Assembly: GCF_021233355.1 (NCBI RefSeq)
Contig: NZ_CP089507.1
Coordinates: forward strand, 1,240,001-1,304,000
Direction of reading: 5' to 3'
DNA from: Luteimonas fraxinea
GTDB taxonomy: Bacteria > Pseudomonadota > Gammaproteobacteria > Xanthomonadales > Xanthomonadaceae
Length of the DNA: 64,000 nucleotides
A program made the translations under genes and the position numbers. Below the pieces are notes generated by a model. It saw only the letters and a list, made by a program, of their open reading frames with translations. It was not told the origin of the DNA and made no database searches. Shown piece by piece: positions 26,435 to 35,532 of this stretch. Each line of letters opens with the position of its first letter. Position 1 is the stretch's first letter.

Positions 26435-27919
26435 TCAACGCAGGTTGACGAATCCTTCCGCATCCACGTTGCCGTTCGCGATCCGGCTGCGCATGTCCGC
26501 CGTGCTCAGGCCGGTGTCGAGCTGGAAGTGCGGGCGGTCGACGAAGGTCGTCCAGTTGCCGCCCCATTCCAGACCCATGTCGGTGCCGACGCGGCCGATG
26601 GCATCCCAGTCGGGGCTCCAGTTGATGCTGCCGTTCGGGCGCACTTCGACGACGTCGAAGGCGGTGGCGAAGTTGTGGTTGCTGTAGCCGCCGCGGGCAT
26701 TGGTGACGATGTCGCCCGGCGTGGTACGGCCCTGGGCGTAGAGCGCGTCCTGCTCGGCGTAGGTGCGGAAGCCCTGGGTCACGCGCAGGGTGATGCCCAG
26801 TTCCTGTTCGACGCGATTGACGAACTCGGCGGCCTGGCCGCGCAGTTCGGGATGCAGGGTGGCGATGCGGGCATTGCTCGGGCCGTCGGCAACCTGGGCG
26901 ACTTCACCCGGCGCGACAGGCTCGGTTGCCGGCGGCTTCTCGACCGCAGGCGCGCCGTTGAGCTGGGCCCAGGTGTTCTGGCCGACGACGCCGTCGACCT
27001 CGATGCCACGGCTCGCCTGGTAGCTGCGCACCGCACCCTCGGTGCGTGCGCCGAAGATGCCGTCGGCCGTGCCCGGGCTGAAGCCCGCAGCCGCCAGACG
27101 GGTCTGCAGATCGGTAACGGCGGGGCCGCGGTCGTTGCGTTCCAGCGTCGGCGTGGACGAGGCCGGTGCGTTCTGCTGCACGGGCGCGGTGCCCTCGGTG
27201 CGTGCGCCGCCGTTGAACGGCGTGCCCAGCAGGCCCTGCGCCTGCGCATCGGCGACGGCCGTGCGCGCTGCGGAAACGTCGGTGTTGTAGGTATTCGTCA
27301 GGCCCTTGTAGGCGCCCCAAGGCGAGAGGTTGGTGCCGTTGTTGGACAGTTCGAACGCGACGCGGGCATTGGTCTGCGGGTCGAACAGCTGCTCGTTCGA
27401 AGTCAGGCCGAAGGCCTCGCGGCGTTCGGGGCCCATCGCACCGATCATGTTGATCTGGGTCAGGCCATACGACTTGTCGCCGGTGGCGGCGTTGCCGTTG
27501 AACGCGGCTGGATCGCCGGTGGATTCGCGCATCGAGATGGCGACCATGCTCACCAGATTCTCGCCACGGAAGCCGGCCTCGTGGAACAGCTGGGCCAGCT
27601 GGGTGCGATCCAGCGGGCCGCCGGTGTAGGTGCTCTGGGTCGCATTCGCCGGTGCCGCGCCGTTGACGGAAGTCGCGTCGCTGCTCAGCGGCTTGGTGCC
27701 GGCGGGCAGTGCGATGGATTGGTCGGGATAGATGACGTCGGGATTGTTCACCTGCGGATTCGCCGCCAGCAGGCCTTCGAGGCTGACGCCGTGGGCCTTT
27801 GCGATCTCCGACAGCGTGTCGCCGCACTGCGCGGTGTAGGACTGCGTGGCCTCGCCGGGCGGCGGCAAGTCCTGCAGGCGGTTGCTGGTGTCGGATGACG
27901 AGAGGGCGTTGAGGCTCAC
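26435..27919 (-). CDS. LysM, lysozyme-like, PG-binding and M15 peptidase protein
   Basis: A 494-residue peptidoglycan-targeting protein with four modules. A LysM domain spans about residues 28-72 (SYTAQCGDTLSEIAKAHG). A transglycosylase/lysozyme-like domain spans about 102-208, with a candidate catalytic glutamate in SMRESTGDP and SYGLTQINM. A PG_binding_1 domain spans about 265-320, and a C-terminal M15 (CwlK/VanY-type) peptidase about 352-473. The peptidase zinc ligands are seen in SNHNFATAFDVV and RPHFQLD. There is no Sec signal peptide. The start is GTG 27919, preceded by AGGAG at a good distance; the frame upstream is not supported. It may be a prophage-type endolysin or a secreted wall hydrolase. 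Confidence 0.88.
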   Translation of the reverse strand: MSLNALSSSDTSNRLQDLPPPGEATQSYTAQCGDTLSEIAKAHGVSLEGLLAANPQVNNPDVIYPDQSIALPAGTKPLSSDATSVNGAAPANATQSTYTGGPLDRTQLAQLFHEAGFRGENLVSMVAISMRESTGDPAAFNGNAATGDKSYGLTQINMIGAMGPERREAFGLTSNEQLFDPQTNARVAFELSNNGTNLSPWGAYKGLTNTYNTDVSAARTAVADAQAQGLLGTPFNGGARTEGTAPVQQNAPASSTPTLERNDRGPAVTDLQTRLAAAGFSPGTADGIFGARTEGAVRSYQASRGIEVDGVVGQNTWAQLNGAPAVEKPPATEPVAPGEVAQVADGPSNARIATLHPELRGQAAEFVNRVEQELGITLRVTQGFRTYAEQDALYAQGRTTPGDIVTNARGGYSNHNFATAFDVVEVRPNGSINWSPDWDAIGRVGTDMGLEWGGNWTTFVDRPHFQLDTGLSTADMRSRIANGNVDAEGFVNLR

Positions 27920-28290
27920 GGCAGGCTCCTGGATCGGTCGGGCACATCCCCCGGATAACTGAAGTGTCCGGGCCTTCGGAGGCGCGCGACAGATGGGGGG
28001 TGCCCCAGCGTGCATGGGTCACAGTTCGGGTGCGGGTAGGTCGCGCCAGCCCTCCTAGGGTTGAAGCCCTCCCCCGTTCGCGGGGGAGGGCTGGGAGGGG
28101 GCAGACCCTCAGGTTTCGGCGAAACAAAACCGGGCGCTTGGGCATGGTCAGTGGTTTGTCACCGCGCGACCGGCTGCTTCGCCCCCATCCCACCCTTCCC
28201 CCGCGCGCGGGGAAGGGTGGGATGGGGGCGCGCGTGAAGTGCGAACCCATCCTCACCACACCGCGATCCGCTTCCCGATTGAATGCGCGG
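27920..28290. repeat. Palindrome-rich gap between the LysM and MATE genes
   Basis: 371 bases between divergent genes. Two G+C palindromes stand out: CCCTCCCCC / GGGGGAGGG at about 28068-28092, and a near-perfect 22-base-arm palindrome CCCCATCCCACCCTTCCCCC... at 28184-28229. Promoters for both genes must also lie here, but I cannot point to them. Confidence 0.7.
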
Positions 28291-29793
28291 ATGCCGCGAC
28301 GCCGACCTGCCGACACCCCCGCCCCTCCACGCGATCTGACCCGCGGTGCGATCGGTCCGACGCTGTTCGCGTTCGCGCTGCCGATCCTGGGCGGCAACGT
28401 CATGCAGTCGCTCAACGGTTCGGTCAATGCGGTCTGGATCGGGCGTTTCCTCGGCGAGGGCGCGCTGGCGGCGATCGCCAATGCCAACAACATCCTGTTC
28501 TTGCTGCTGGGCGCGGTGTTCGGTGTCGGCATGGCGGCGACGATCCTGGTAGCGCAGGCGATCGGCCGCGACGATCTGCCCGGCGCCAAGCGCGTGATCG
28601 GTACCAGCGCGACGTTCTTCCTCACCGCGTCCGTGCTGGTCGCACTGGTCGGCCTGCCGCTGTCGCGCCACGTGCTGCTGTGGATGGGCACGCCGGCCGA
28701 TGCGCTGCCGCATGCGGACGCCTATCTGAAACTGATCTTTCTCGCGGTGCCGTTCCTGTACGCGTTCGCATTTCTGTCGGCGATTCTGCGCGGCGCCGGC
28801 GATGCACGGACGCCGTTCCTGTTCCTGTTGCTGGTGGTCGCGCTCGACATCGTGCTGGTGCCGATGCTGATGCTCGGCGTCGGGCCGCTGCCGGCGATGG
28901 GCATGGCCGGCGCGGCGCTGGCGAGCCTGATCGCGAATGCGCTCGGTCTGACCGCCCTGCTCGCCTGGCTGCGGCACCGGAAACACCGCTTGTGGATCCA
29001 TCGCACCGAGCGGCATCTCTACAAGCCCGACTGGACCATCGTGCGTGCGCTGCTGGCCAAGGGCCTGCCGATGGGCCTGCAGATGGTGATGCTGTCGGCG
29101 GCGATGATCGCGATGATTTCGATGGTCAACGCGCACGGCGTCGACACCACCGCGGGCTATGGCGCCGCGCTGCAGTTGTGGACCTATGTGCAGATGCCGG
29201 CGATGGCGATCGGCGCGGCCTGTTCGACAATGGCGGCGCAGAACGTCGGCGCCGGGCACTGGGATCGCGTATCGCGCATCGCCGCCACCGGCGTGGGCTT
29301 CAACGTGTTGATGACTGGCGCACTGATCGGTCTGTTGCTGCTGCTCGATCGCGCTGCGCTGTCGCTGTTCCTCGGCGAGGCCAGCGTCGCGCTGGAGACC
29401 GCGCGTCATCTCAACCGCATCGCGATCTGGTCGTTCCTGTTCTTCGGCGTGACCTTCGTGCTGTTCGGCGTGGTGCGCTCGACCGGCGCGGTCATGCCGC
29501 CGCTGGTGATCCTCGCGGTCACGCTATGGGGCGTGCGCGTGCCGTTCGCGACGCTGCTGCAGCCGACGCTCGGCGTGGATGCGATCTGGTGGAGTTTCCC
29601 GGCCAGCGCGCTGCTCGCGATGCTGCTGTCGATCGGCTACTACCGCTGGGGCGGCTGGCGCCGTGCACGCATGCTCGATGGCGCCGCGCGCGAACCGGTG
29701 GCAATGCCGGCGGAAGTGCCGGCGCAACCGCCGGCACCGCTGGCAAGTCTCGATCCGAACGACACGCAGGACGGGCGCCACCGCGCGCTTTGA
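28291..29793 (+). CDS. MATE-family efflux transporter
   Basis: A 500-residue inner-membrane protein with about twelve hydrophobic segments in two related halves (FALPILGGNVMQSLNGSVNA near the start, LPMGLQMVMLSAAMIAMISM in the middle), matching MatE/NorM-type exporters driven by Na+ or H+. The C-terminal ~40 residues are a proline/alanine-rich soluble tail. Start 28291 (MPRRRPADTP) places the first helix normally; the longer upstream frame runs through repeats. The substrate is unknown. Confidence 0.88.
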   Translation: MPRRRPADTPAPPRDLTRGAIGPTLFAFALPILGGNVMQSLNGSVNAVWIGRFLGEGALAAIANANNILFLLLGAVFGVGMAATILVAQAIGRDDLPGAKRVIGTSATFFLTASVLVALVGLPLSRHVLLWMGTPADALPHADAYLKLIFLAVPFLYAFAFLSAILRGAGDARTPFLFLLLVVALDIVLVPMLMLGVGPLPAMGMAGAALASLIANALGLTALLAWLRHRKHRLWIHRTERHLYKPDWTIVRALLAKGLPMGLQMVMLSAAMIAMISMVNAHGVDTTAGYGAALQLWTYVQMPAMAIGAACSTMAAQNVGAGHWDRVSRIAATGVGFNVLMTGALIGLLLLLDRAALSLFLGEASVALETARHLNRIAIWSFLFFGVTFVLFGVVRSTGAVMPPLVILAVTLWGVRVPFATLLQPTLGVDAIWWSFPASALLAMLLSIGYYRWGGWRRARMLDGAAREPVAMPAEVPAQPPAPLASLDPNDTQDGRHRAL

Positions 29794-29909
29794 TGGCGTG
29801 GCAGCCGGCCCGTGCCTGAACCTGTGGACCGCGCTGCATTGACCTGTCTGCATCGCGACGGCATCTAGAACGTTCGAACGCGATGTTCTGCGTGCACCCG
29901 GACAGTCCC

Positions 29910-30329
29910 ATGCGCACTCCACTTCTGCTGATGCTGTTGATCGCCACCGCGACAGCGCCCGCCTTCGCGCAGCAGCTGCGCAATCCTGCCGATCCACCGC
30001 CGCGTGCTGCGCCGGTGTTGCGTCAGGCGGAACCCTCGCCGCGCCTGCCCACGCATGTCGGCGCGAACGCGGCACGCGACGCTGCGCACGAACGCTGCGT
30101 GCAGGCCGCATCGCGCTCGATCCAGCCGACCAGCAATGCCCGCGTGGCGAGCGCACAACGTCGCGTCGCGGCGATCGAAACCCAGCGCGCCGCACGCGGC
30201 GGCGACGCGCGCGATCCCACGGATCAGAGCGGCCTGCGCGCGCAACGCGACGCGCAGCAGCGGGTGGCGACGCGGGAGCGGAATGCGGCGGGTCAACGGT
30301 TGTCGGTGGCGCAGGCGAATTGCCGCTAA
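29910..30329 (+). CDS. Small exported protein, unknown
   Basis: A 139-residue protein with a clear signal peptide (MRTPLLLMLLIATATAPAFA) and a mature part rich in arginine, alanine and glutamine that is probably helical. A single cysteine sits near the middle and one at the very end, so a disulfide is possible. No domain is recognised. It lies 116 bases after the MATE gene and may be transcribed with it. Low-complexity composition means the coding call rests mainly on the signal peptide and frame. Confidence 0.55.
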   Translation: MRTPLLLMLLIATATAPAFAQQLRNPADPPPRAAPVLRQAEPSPRLPTHVGANAARDAAHERCVQAASRSIQPTSNARVASAQRRVAAIETQRAARGGDARDPTDQSGLRAQRDAQQRVATRERNAAGQRLSVAQANCR

Positions 30330-30754
30330 GGCGTCGGCTTTGCGCTGATGTCTGTCGTATTCAAAACCTGCCGTGATCCCGGCGAAAACTAGAGGTGCTC
30401 TTTTACAGCCGAATGGCTGGTCATCCAGTGACTTCGGCTCTGCGTTGTGTCTGCCTGATCGCTTTGAATACCGGAAAGCGTAGGTCGCTGGATTCCGGCT
30501 TTCGCCGGAATGACGGCAGTTAATTTCCGGGGATCCACGAAGACCTCCGCCCCCGTCATTCCAGCGAAGGCTGGAATCCATTTTCGCGGTCGGCGGGAGA
30601 TCACTCGCGATCGAAGACCCCGCGAATATCAAGATGGATGACCGGACATGCGTCCGTTGAAAGCCCAGCGTTCGCTGGAATGACGGAATGGCAGATCGGC
30701 GCGAACTTCAGCTGCTGATGCCCTGCGAGCCTTGCGATGACGCCGATTCCCGCG
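30330..30754. repeat. Cluster of three dispersed palindromes
   Basis: A 425-base gap without a gene. Copies of the GTCATTCC...GGAATCCA family lie at 30489-30514, 30555-30581 and 30662-30686. The last belongs to a longer shared block (30632-30686, GATGGATGACCGGACATGCG onward) that recurs almost unchanged at 35337-35390. Confidence 0.8.
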
Positions 30755-31486
30755 TCATCCCCACTTCGGCAACTTCGCCCGATCCAGCCCCGCCACTTCG
30801 AACACCGCCGTCCGCGTGCCACCCGCTTTCACCGGAAACTCGATCGACACCGTCTTCGCACCATCGAGCAGGCGCCACAGCGCGCGTTCGTCGTCGATGA
30901 ACATCGCGATGGCTTCGTCGGTCTGCGGGCGGTTGGCGGCCATGCGGCGGGGTTCGCCGTCGTCGACGCGCACGTTGACGCGGCAGCTGGGAACGCAGTC
31001 GAAATCGCCGGCCTGCAGCACGAGGTAGCTGCTGCGACCCCAGGACGGGTGATCGCGGAAGATCAGCTGCACGCGTTTCGCACCGGTGCCGTCGACATCG
31101 ATGTTGTCCTTGGCGTAGATCGCCGCCGACAGCTGTTCGCCACCTTCGACGTTCGCGGTGTTGTAGATCCACAGCGCCTGGGTGCGCGCGGTTTCGCGCA
31201 ACGCTTCACCCTTGGCCGCGACGTCGTCGAACTTCGCGCGCACGCGCTCCGCGGCGGCGGTGTCGGGATAGCGGGCCAGCAGCACATCGGCCTGCGCCTT
31301 CGCCAGCGCCCAGTTCTCGACCGCGACAGCGGCTTCGAAATCGCGCTCGCCGGCTTCGGCCTGTGTTTCCGCAGCGGCGGCCTGGGCCTGCGCTTGTGCG
31401 GCGGCCTGGGCTTCGCGGTCCTGACAGGCGGTCAACGGCAACAACGCGGCGAGCAGTGCAGTGGCGAGCAGGTGTCGGGATGTCAT
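30755..31486 (-). CDS. Lipoprotein of unknown function
   Basis: A 243-residue lipoprotein (lipobox LTAC near residue 21). An alanine/glutamine/glutamate-rich helical segment (about residues 23-95) contains a TPR-like NWALAKAQADVLLARYP motif. The C-terminal globular domain has a CVPSC pair and ends in a beta strand (RTAVFEVAGLDRAKLPKW). It is likely periplasmic-facing. Its ATG overlaps the stop of the upstream hydrolase (ATGA), suggesting co-translation. The family is not recognised. Confidence 0.72.
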   Translation of the reverse strand: MTSRHLLATALLAALLPLTACQDREAQAAAQAQAQAAAAETQAEAGERDFEAAVAVENWALAKAQADVLLARYPDTAAAERVRAKFDDVAAKGEALRETARTQALWIYNTANVEGGEQLSAAIYAKDNIDVDGTGAKRVQLIFRDHPSWGRSSYLVLQAGDFDCVPSCRVNVRVDDGEPRRMAANRPQTDEAIAMFIDDERALWRLLDGAKTVSIEFPVKAGGTRTAVFEVAGLDRAKLPKWG

Positions 31487-32466
31487 GCGGGCGTTCCTCG
31501 TTCGATCAGCCAGTGCACCGCGTCGGCGACGTCGCGCGGTTGCTCCATCAGGGTCATGTGGCCGCTGCGGTCGAGCAGCACCTGACGCGCCTGCGGCATG
31601 CGCGCAGCGTACAGGGCCATCGCACTCGGATCGATCACTTCATCGTGTGCGCCCCAGATCAGCAAGGCAGGTTGTCGAATGTCGCCGGCAGCATCGCCGG
31701 GCGCGAACCGTTCGTCGCTGCGGCCGATGCGATCGAGCACCGATTGTTCGAACGCGGCCTCGTTGCGGCGATGGCGCACGAAGGCGATCGTGCCCGGCCA
31801 AGGCAGCGGCGGCCGCGCACTGCGCTCGTGGAACAGCACCGACAGGTACTGCTCCATCGACGCTGTGTCCTCGATGCCGAAGGGATTGCGACCGTCGAGC
31901 ACGGCGAGACCGAAGGCGTTGTCCTCGAAGTGCACGCCGGCCGCATCGAGCAGACCGACGCGCGCGACGAGATCGGGATATTTCGCGGCGACCAGTGCGG
32001 CGATGCCGCCGCCCATCGAATGCCCCAGCAGCACGACCGGGCCTGCATCGAGATGCCGCAGAAACGCAGCGACGTGCGCGGCTTCGGCGACGAAGCCGTG
32101 GTCGGCATTCGCGATGCGTTCGCTGTCGCCCCAGCCAGGAAGGTCGGGCATCACGAGACGGAAGCGCGCATCGAGTTCGGGCACCAGCCGGTACCAGTTC
32201 TCCTTGCTGCCGGTGTAGCCGTGCAGCATCACCAGCGTCGGCGCGGTTGCATGAGTGCCCGCGCGTTCGGTCCAGCACCAGTGCAGGCCGTCGATGCGCG
32301 CGCGATGCACGGCCAGCCGCAAGCGTCGACGCTGGCGCCCGTATTCGGCGCGGATCAGCTGCCGCGGCTCGCGGAACAACACCCAGGCGAACGCGGCGAT
32401 GCCGATGGCCGCAACGCACGCGGCCGCCACGAGGGCGGCCGCGAACGGATGGCTCAATGCCTGCAT
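31483..32466 (-). CDS. Membrane-anchored alpha/beta hydrolase (lipase-like)
   Basis: A 327-residue hydrolase with an N-terminal membrane helix (about residues 8-30). The fold markers are oxyanion HGYTGSKENW, nucleophile elbow GHSMGGG, acid in WGAHDEVID and histidine in RSGHMTLMEQP, giving a complete Ser-Asp-His set. The pattern resembles the lipase/lactonase-type hydrolases of proteobacteria; the substrate is unknown. Start 32466 lies four bases after the M1 peptidase stop, so the three minus-strand genes from 34483 to 30755 form one operon. Confidence 0.85.
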   Translation of the reverse strand: MQALSHPFAAALVAAACVAAIGIAAFAWVLFREPRQLIRAEYGRQRRRLRLAVHRARIDGLHWCWTERAGTHATAPTLVMLHGYTGSKENWYRLVPELDARFRLVMPDLPGWGDSERIANADHGFVAEAAHVAAFLRHLDAGPVVLLGHSMGGGIAALVAAKYPDLVARVGLLDAAGVHFEDNAFGLAVLDGRNPFGIEDTASMEQYLSVLFHERSARPPLPWPGTIAFVRHRRNEAAFEQSVLDRIGRSDERFAPGDAAGDIRQPALLIWGAHDEVIDPSAMALYAARMPQARQVLLDRSGHMTLMEQPRDVADAVHWLIERGTPA

Positions 32467-32470
32467 CGCC

Positions 32471-34483
32471 TCAGTTGGCGGGTGCCGGTGCTGGCGCCGC
32501 CGGATCGGCAGGCGCAGCCGCATCTGCCGCAGGCGTTTCAGCCGGTGCCGGCGCCGGTGCGGGCTTGGCCTCGTTGATCAGCTTCTCCACCGAACCGGTC
32601 GTGATCGGGTGATAGCCCGGACGCGCGGTTGCGAAGATCTGCTTCGCCAGCGCGAGACCCGGCTCGGTCTGCACCAGTGCGGTGTAGATCGGCATGATCA
32701 GCTTGCGACGGCCGACGCGCGCGGTGAACTCGGCCAGTGCCTCGTTCGCCTGCGTGTAGCCGCTGCGCACCGCCAGCGGATACCAGCGCATTGCGATCTC
32801 GCCGTTCTCCGTGCCGGTGAACTTGTAGGCCTCATCGAGCTGGGCCAGCTGTTCGACGGTCAGCGTCGGCGGCAGGCTTTCGAGGAAGTGCAGCCATTCC
32901 TGGGTCGACCACGCGTCGGTGATCTGACGCGGCGGCAGCTGCGCGCTGCCCAGCCACGCCAGACGCGCAGAATCGACGATGCCGAAGTTGCGCGACATCA
33001 CCTGCGGCGCGTAGCCCGGAATGCCCGGCGCGTAGACCCATTCCTGGATCTCGGCCTCGGTCACGGTGTCGGGGAACTTGTCGAACAGATTCTCCTTGGC
33101 GTATGCGAGGAACTGCTCGGTGGTGATGCTCTGGAACGCGAAGTGGTCGAAGTAGCCGCGCAGGAACGCATCGAAGTTCTCGCGACCGAAGCGCTGCTCG
33201 AGGAACTGCAGGAACCACGCGCCTTTGTCGTAGGACACCGCGCTCAGCGCGTCGTCGGCATCGAGTGCGACATCCGGCTTGACCGCCAGCGCCTGCGTGG
33301 CTTCGGGCATCGACGCGATGTTCTCGCGCAGGGAGTTACGCGCGATCACGTACTCCATGTCGCTGACTTCCTTGCCGTACAGCGACTCGACGATGCGGTT
33401 CTCGACGTAGCTGGTGAAGCCTTCGTTGAGCCAGCCGTGCTTGGCGCTGGAGAAGGTCACCAGGTTGCCCGACCAGCTGTGCGCGAGCTCGTGCGCGATC
33501 AGCGAGACCAGCGACTTGTCGCCGACGATGACGGTCGGGGTGATGAACGACAGACGCGGGTTCTCCATCCCGCCGTAGGGGAACGACGGCGGCAGGATCA
33601 GCAGGTCGTAACGCTCCCAGCGGTACGGGCCGTAGAGCTGCTCGGTGGTCGCGATCATCTTCTCGGTATCGGCGAACTCCGCCACCGCGCGATCGATCAT
33701 CGCCGGCTCGGCCCACACGCCGCTGCGGTTCGAGATTTCCTTGAACACCAGATCGCCGGCGGCGATCGCCATCAGGTACGACGGAATCTTCTGCGGCATC
33801 TTGAAGCTGTAGTCGCCATCACGCTGCGCGGCCGGATCATTGTCGGCGCTCATCAGCACCATGACGTCTGGGCGCGCGGTGACGTGCGCGGTGTAGGTGT
33901 AGCGGATCGCCGGCGTGTCCTGCAGTGGCACCCACGAACGCGCGTGGATCTGCTGCGACTGGCTGAACATGAAGGGCAACTGCTTGCCTTCGGTCATCTC
34001 CGGCGTGAGCCACTGCAGACCCGACGCGTCCGGCGAGGTCACGTAGGTCACGCGGACCTTGGCGTTGCGCGCGGGCGTTTCGATGGTGAGCTTGCTGCCG
34101 AGCGTCGCATCGGCCTGCGCCAGCGCGTACTGCAGCGGCTGCCACTGGCCGCCGGCGGCTTCGCCTTCGACCTTGGAGATCGTCAGATCGCGCGTGTCGA
34201 GCACCAGCTGCGTCGCGGCCTGGTCCTTCCACTGCAGCGTGTAGGTCGCGGTGCCGGCGATGGTCTTCGCATCGAAGTCCAGCGCGATGTCGAGCGCCAG
34301 GTCTTCGGTGACGACCTTGTCGGGCTCGGCGTAGGAATGCTCATCACGGTCGACGGCGGCAGGCGCAGGACCGGTCGCGGGGGTCACGGCGGTCTGTTCT
34401 CCGGATTCGCGCTGGCAACCAACGGCCAGCAGGGCGAGCAGCAGAGCCGGCAGGAACCGGCGGACATCCAGCTTCGATCGCAT
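32471..34483 (-). CDS. M1-family zinc aminopeptidase lipoprotein
   Basis: A 670-residue metallopeptidase with a lipoprotein signal (LAVGC near residue 22), so probably periplasmic or outer-membrane bound. The substrate-recognition GGMENP motif precedes the zinc site HELAHSW near residue 331. A glutamate in the NEGFTSY helix completes HExxH-18-E. The C-terminal ~30 residues are an alanine/proline-rich tail. It probably releases N-terminal amino acids from peptides. Start 34483 is chosen for the lipobox. It is the first gene of its operon, just downstream of a hexanucleotide microsatellite. Confidence 0.92.
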   Translation of the reverse strand: MRSKLDVRRFLPALLLALLAVGCQRESGEQTAVTPATGPAPAAVDRDEHSYAEPDKVVTEDLALDIALDFDAKTIAGTATYTLQWKDQAATQLVLDTRDLTISKVEGEAAGGQWQPLQYALAQADATLGSKLTIETPARNAKVRVTYVTSPDASGLQWLTPEMTEGKQLPFMFSQSQQIHARSWVPLQDTPAIRYTYTAHVTARPDVMVLMSADNDPAAQRDGDYSFKMPQKIPSYLMAIAAGDLVFKEISNRSGVWAEPAMIDRAVAEFADTEKMIATTEQLYGPYRWERYDLLILPPSFPYGGMENPRLSFITPTVIVGDKSLVSLIAHELAHSWSGNLVTFSSAKHGWLNEGFTSYVENRIVESLYGKEVSDMEYVIARNSLRENIASMPEATQALAVKPDVALDADDALSAVSYDKGAWFLQFLEQRFGRENFDAFLRGYFDHFAFQSITTEQFLAYAKENLFDKFPDTVTEAEIQEWVYAPGIPGYAPQVMSRNFGIVDSARLAWLGSAQLPPRQITDAWSTQEWLHFLESLPPTLTVEQLAQLDEAYKFTGTENGEIAMRWYPLAVRSGYTQANEALAEFTARVGRRKLIMPIYTALVQTEPGLALAKQIFATARPGYHPITTGSVEKLINEAKPAPAPAPAETPAADAAAPADPAAPAPAPAN

Positions 34484-34569
34484 AAGGAAGTTTGGCAACG
34501 GACAGGGATGCACAGTCTAGCGCGGGGGGATGGCGGGCCTGTGGAGTGTGCGGAATCGCACACTCGTGC

Positions 34570-34714
34570 GGCTTCGGCTTCGGCTTCTGCTTCGGCTTTA
34601 GCTTCGGCTTCGGCTTCGGCTTCGGCTTCGGCTTCGGCTTTGGCTTTGGCTTCGGCTTTGGCTTTGCTTTTGGCTTTGGCTTTTGCTGCGGCTGTGGCTG
34701 TGGCTCCCATCTCT
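34570..34714. repeat. GCTTCG/GCTTTG hexanucleotide microsatellite
   Basis: About 17 tandem GCTTCG units, drifting to GCTTTG and GCTGTG toward the right, lie 87-230 bases upstream of the M1 peptidase start. The regular lysine-proline or serine-alanine frames seen through it are artefacts. Such tracts change length by slippage, so promoter spacing for the peptidase operon could vary between cells. Confidence 0.85.
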
Positions 34715-34721
34715 TGATCTG

Positions 34722-35236
34722 AATCGAGCCGTAGAGCGAGCCGAGCACCGGAGCCTGGCGTGGCCGAAGAGCAGCCCATGTCTGAGCGCAGCGAGTTTGG
34801 GCTGCGTGCCGCGTCAGGCGAGGCGCGCAGGGAACCGACGCGGCTTCATCGCGTCGGCTCGCGTCCGGCGAAGGGACCTTTTGGTTCCTTTTGGGTCCAT
34901 CCAAAAGGGACTCGCACGCGCAGCGGGCGAAAGCCCTGTACTTGCTTATGCCTGTTCGCTCGTCGCTTTGCGACTTCGACGTTCGAGCAAAAGAAAGAAT
35001 CAATCGCAGGAGCGAAGATCAAGTACAGGGCTTCCGCGCTGTCGCGCGGCTTACTTTTGTCTTGGCAAAAGTAAGCAAAACCGTCTTCGCCGGACGCGAT
35101 CCGCCGCGATACAGCCGCGGCGGTCCCCTGCGCTTCTCGGACGACGGGGCACGCAGCCCAAACTCGCTGCGCTCAGACATGGGCTGCTCTACGACCCCGT
35201 CGTCCTGCGATGCTCGGCTCGCTCTACGGCTCGATT
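34722..35236. mobile_element. 515-bp inverted-repeat element, copy 1
   Basis: Begins AATCGAGCCGTAGAGCGAGC and ends with its reverse complement. Arms of about 150 bases (34722-34873 and 35095-35236) flank a ~220-base core containing nested hairpins (for example ACTTTTGTCTTGGCAAAAGT). There is no transposase or coherent gene. A second copy lies at 40270-40777. Each arm is more like the opposite arm of the other copy than like its own partner. It looks like a non-autonomous (MITE-like) or other dispersed chromosomal element. Confidence 0.85.
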
Positions 35237-35532
35237 GACGTCGAGGGCGAACGGCAACAGCAACAGCCAAAACCGGAGCCAACACCGGAGCCAACACCGG
35301 AGCCGGAGCAAGATCCGGAGCGAAGAGAAAAATCAAAATGGATGACCGGACATGCGTCCGTTGAAAGCCCGGCGTTCGCTGGAATGACGGGCGTGCGGCT
35401 CAATGCGCAATTGGCTACGGGCAACAAGTAGTGCGGGCGGTGCGCCAAGCACAACGTCGAGAACCTGATTGCCCAAGAAAGCAGAAGGCCCGCTTTCGCG
35501 GGCCTTCAAAAGGAATCAGAGCAGAGCGTGCC
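35237..35532. repeat. Low-complexity and palindromic tail before flgN
   Basis: Tandem AACACCGGAGCC-type units at about 35274-35320 adjoin the end of the element. They are followed by a shared repeat block (35337-35390, also at 30632-30686). A hairpin GGCCCGC / GCGGGCC with loop TTTC (35493-35510) stands just beyond the flgN stop and may end the flgA-flgM-flgN transcripts. Confidence 0.65.

Noticed and set aside
28159..29409. Minus-strand 416-residue glutamine/arginine-rich frame
   Set aside because: It is the shadow of the MATE transporter; the composition is that of antisense membrane-protein codons.
34570..34714. CRISPR-like array
   Set aside because: The units are 6 bases with no spacers, so this is a microsatellite. 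No cas gene is present.
34344..35003. Minus-strand lysine/proline repeat protein
   Set aside because: It is the translation of the hexanucleotide tract and the inverted-repeat element; it has no start context and no conserved part.
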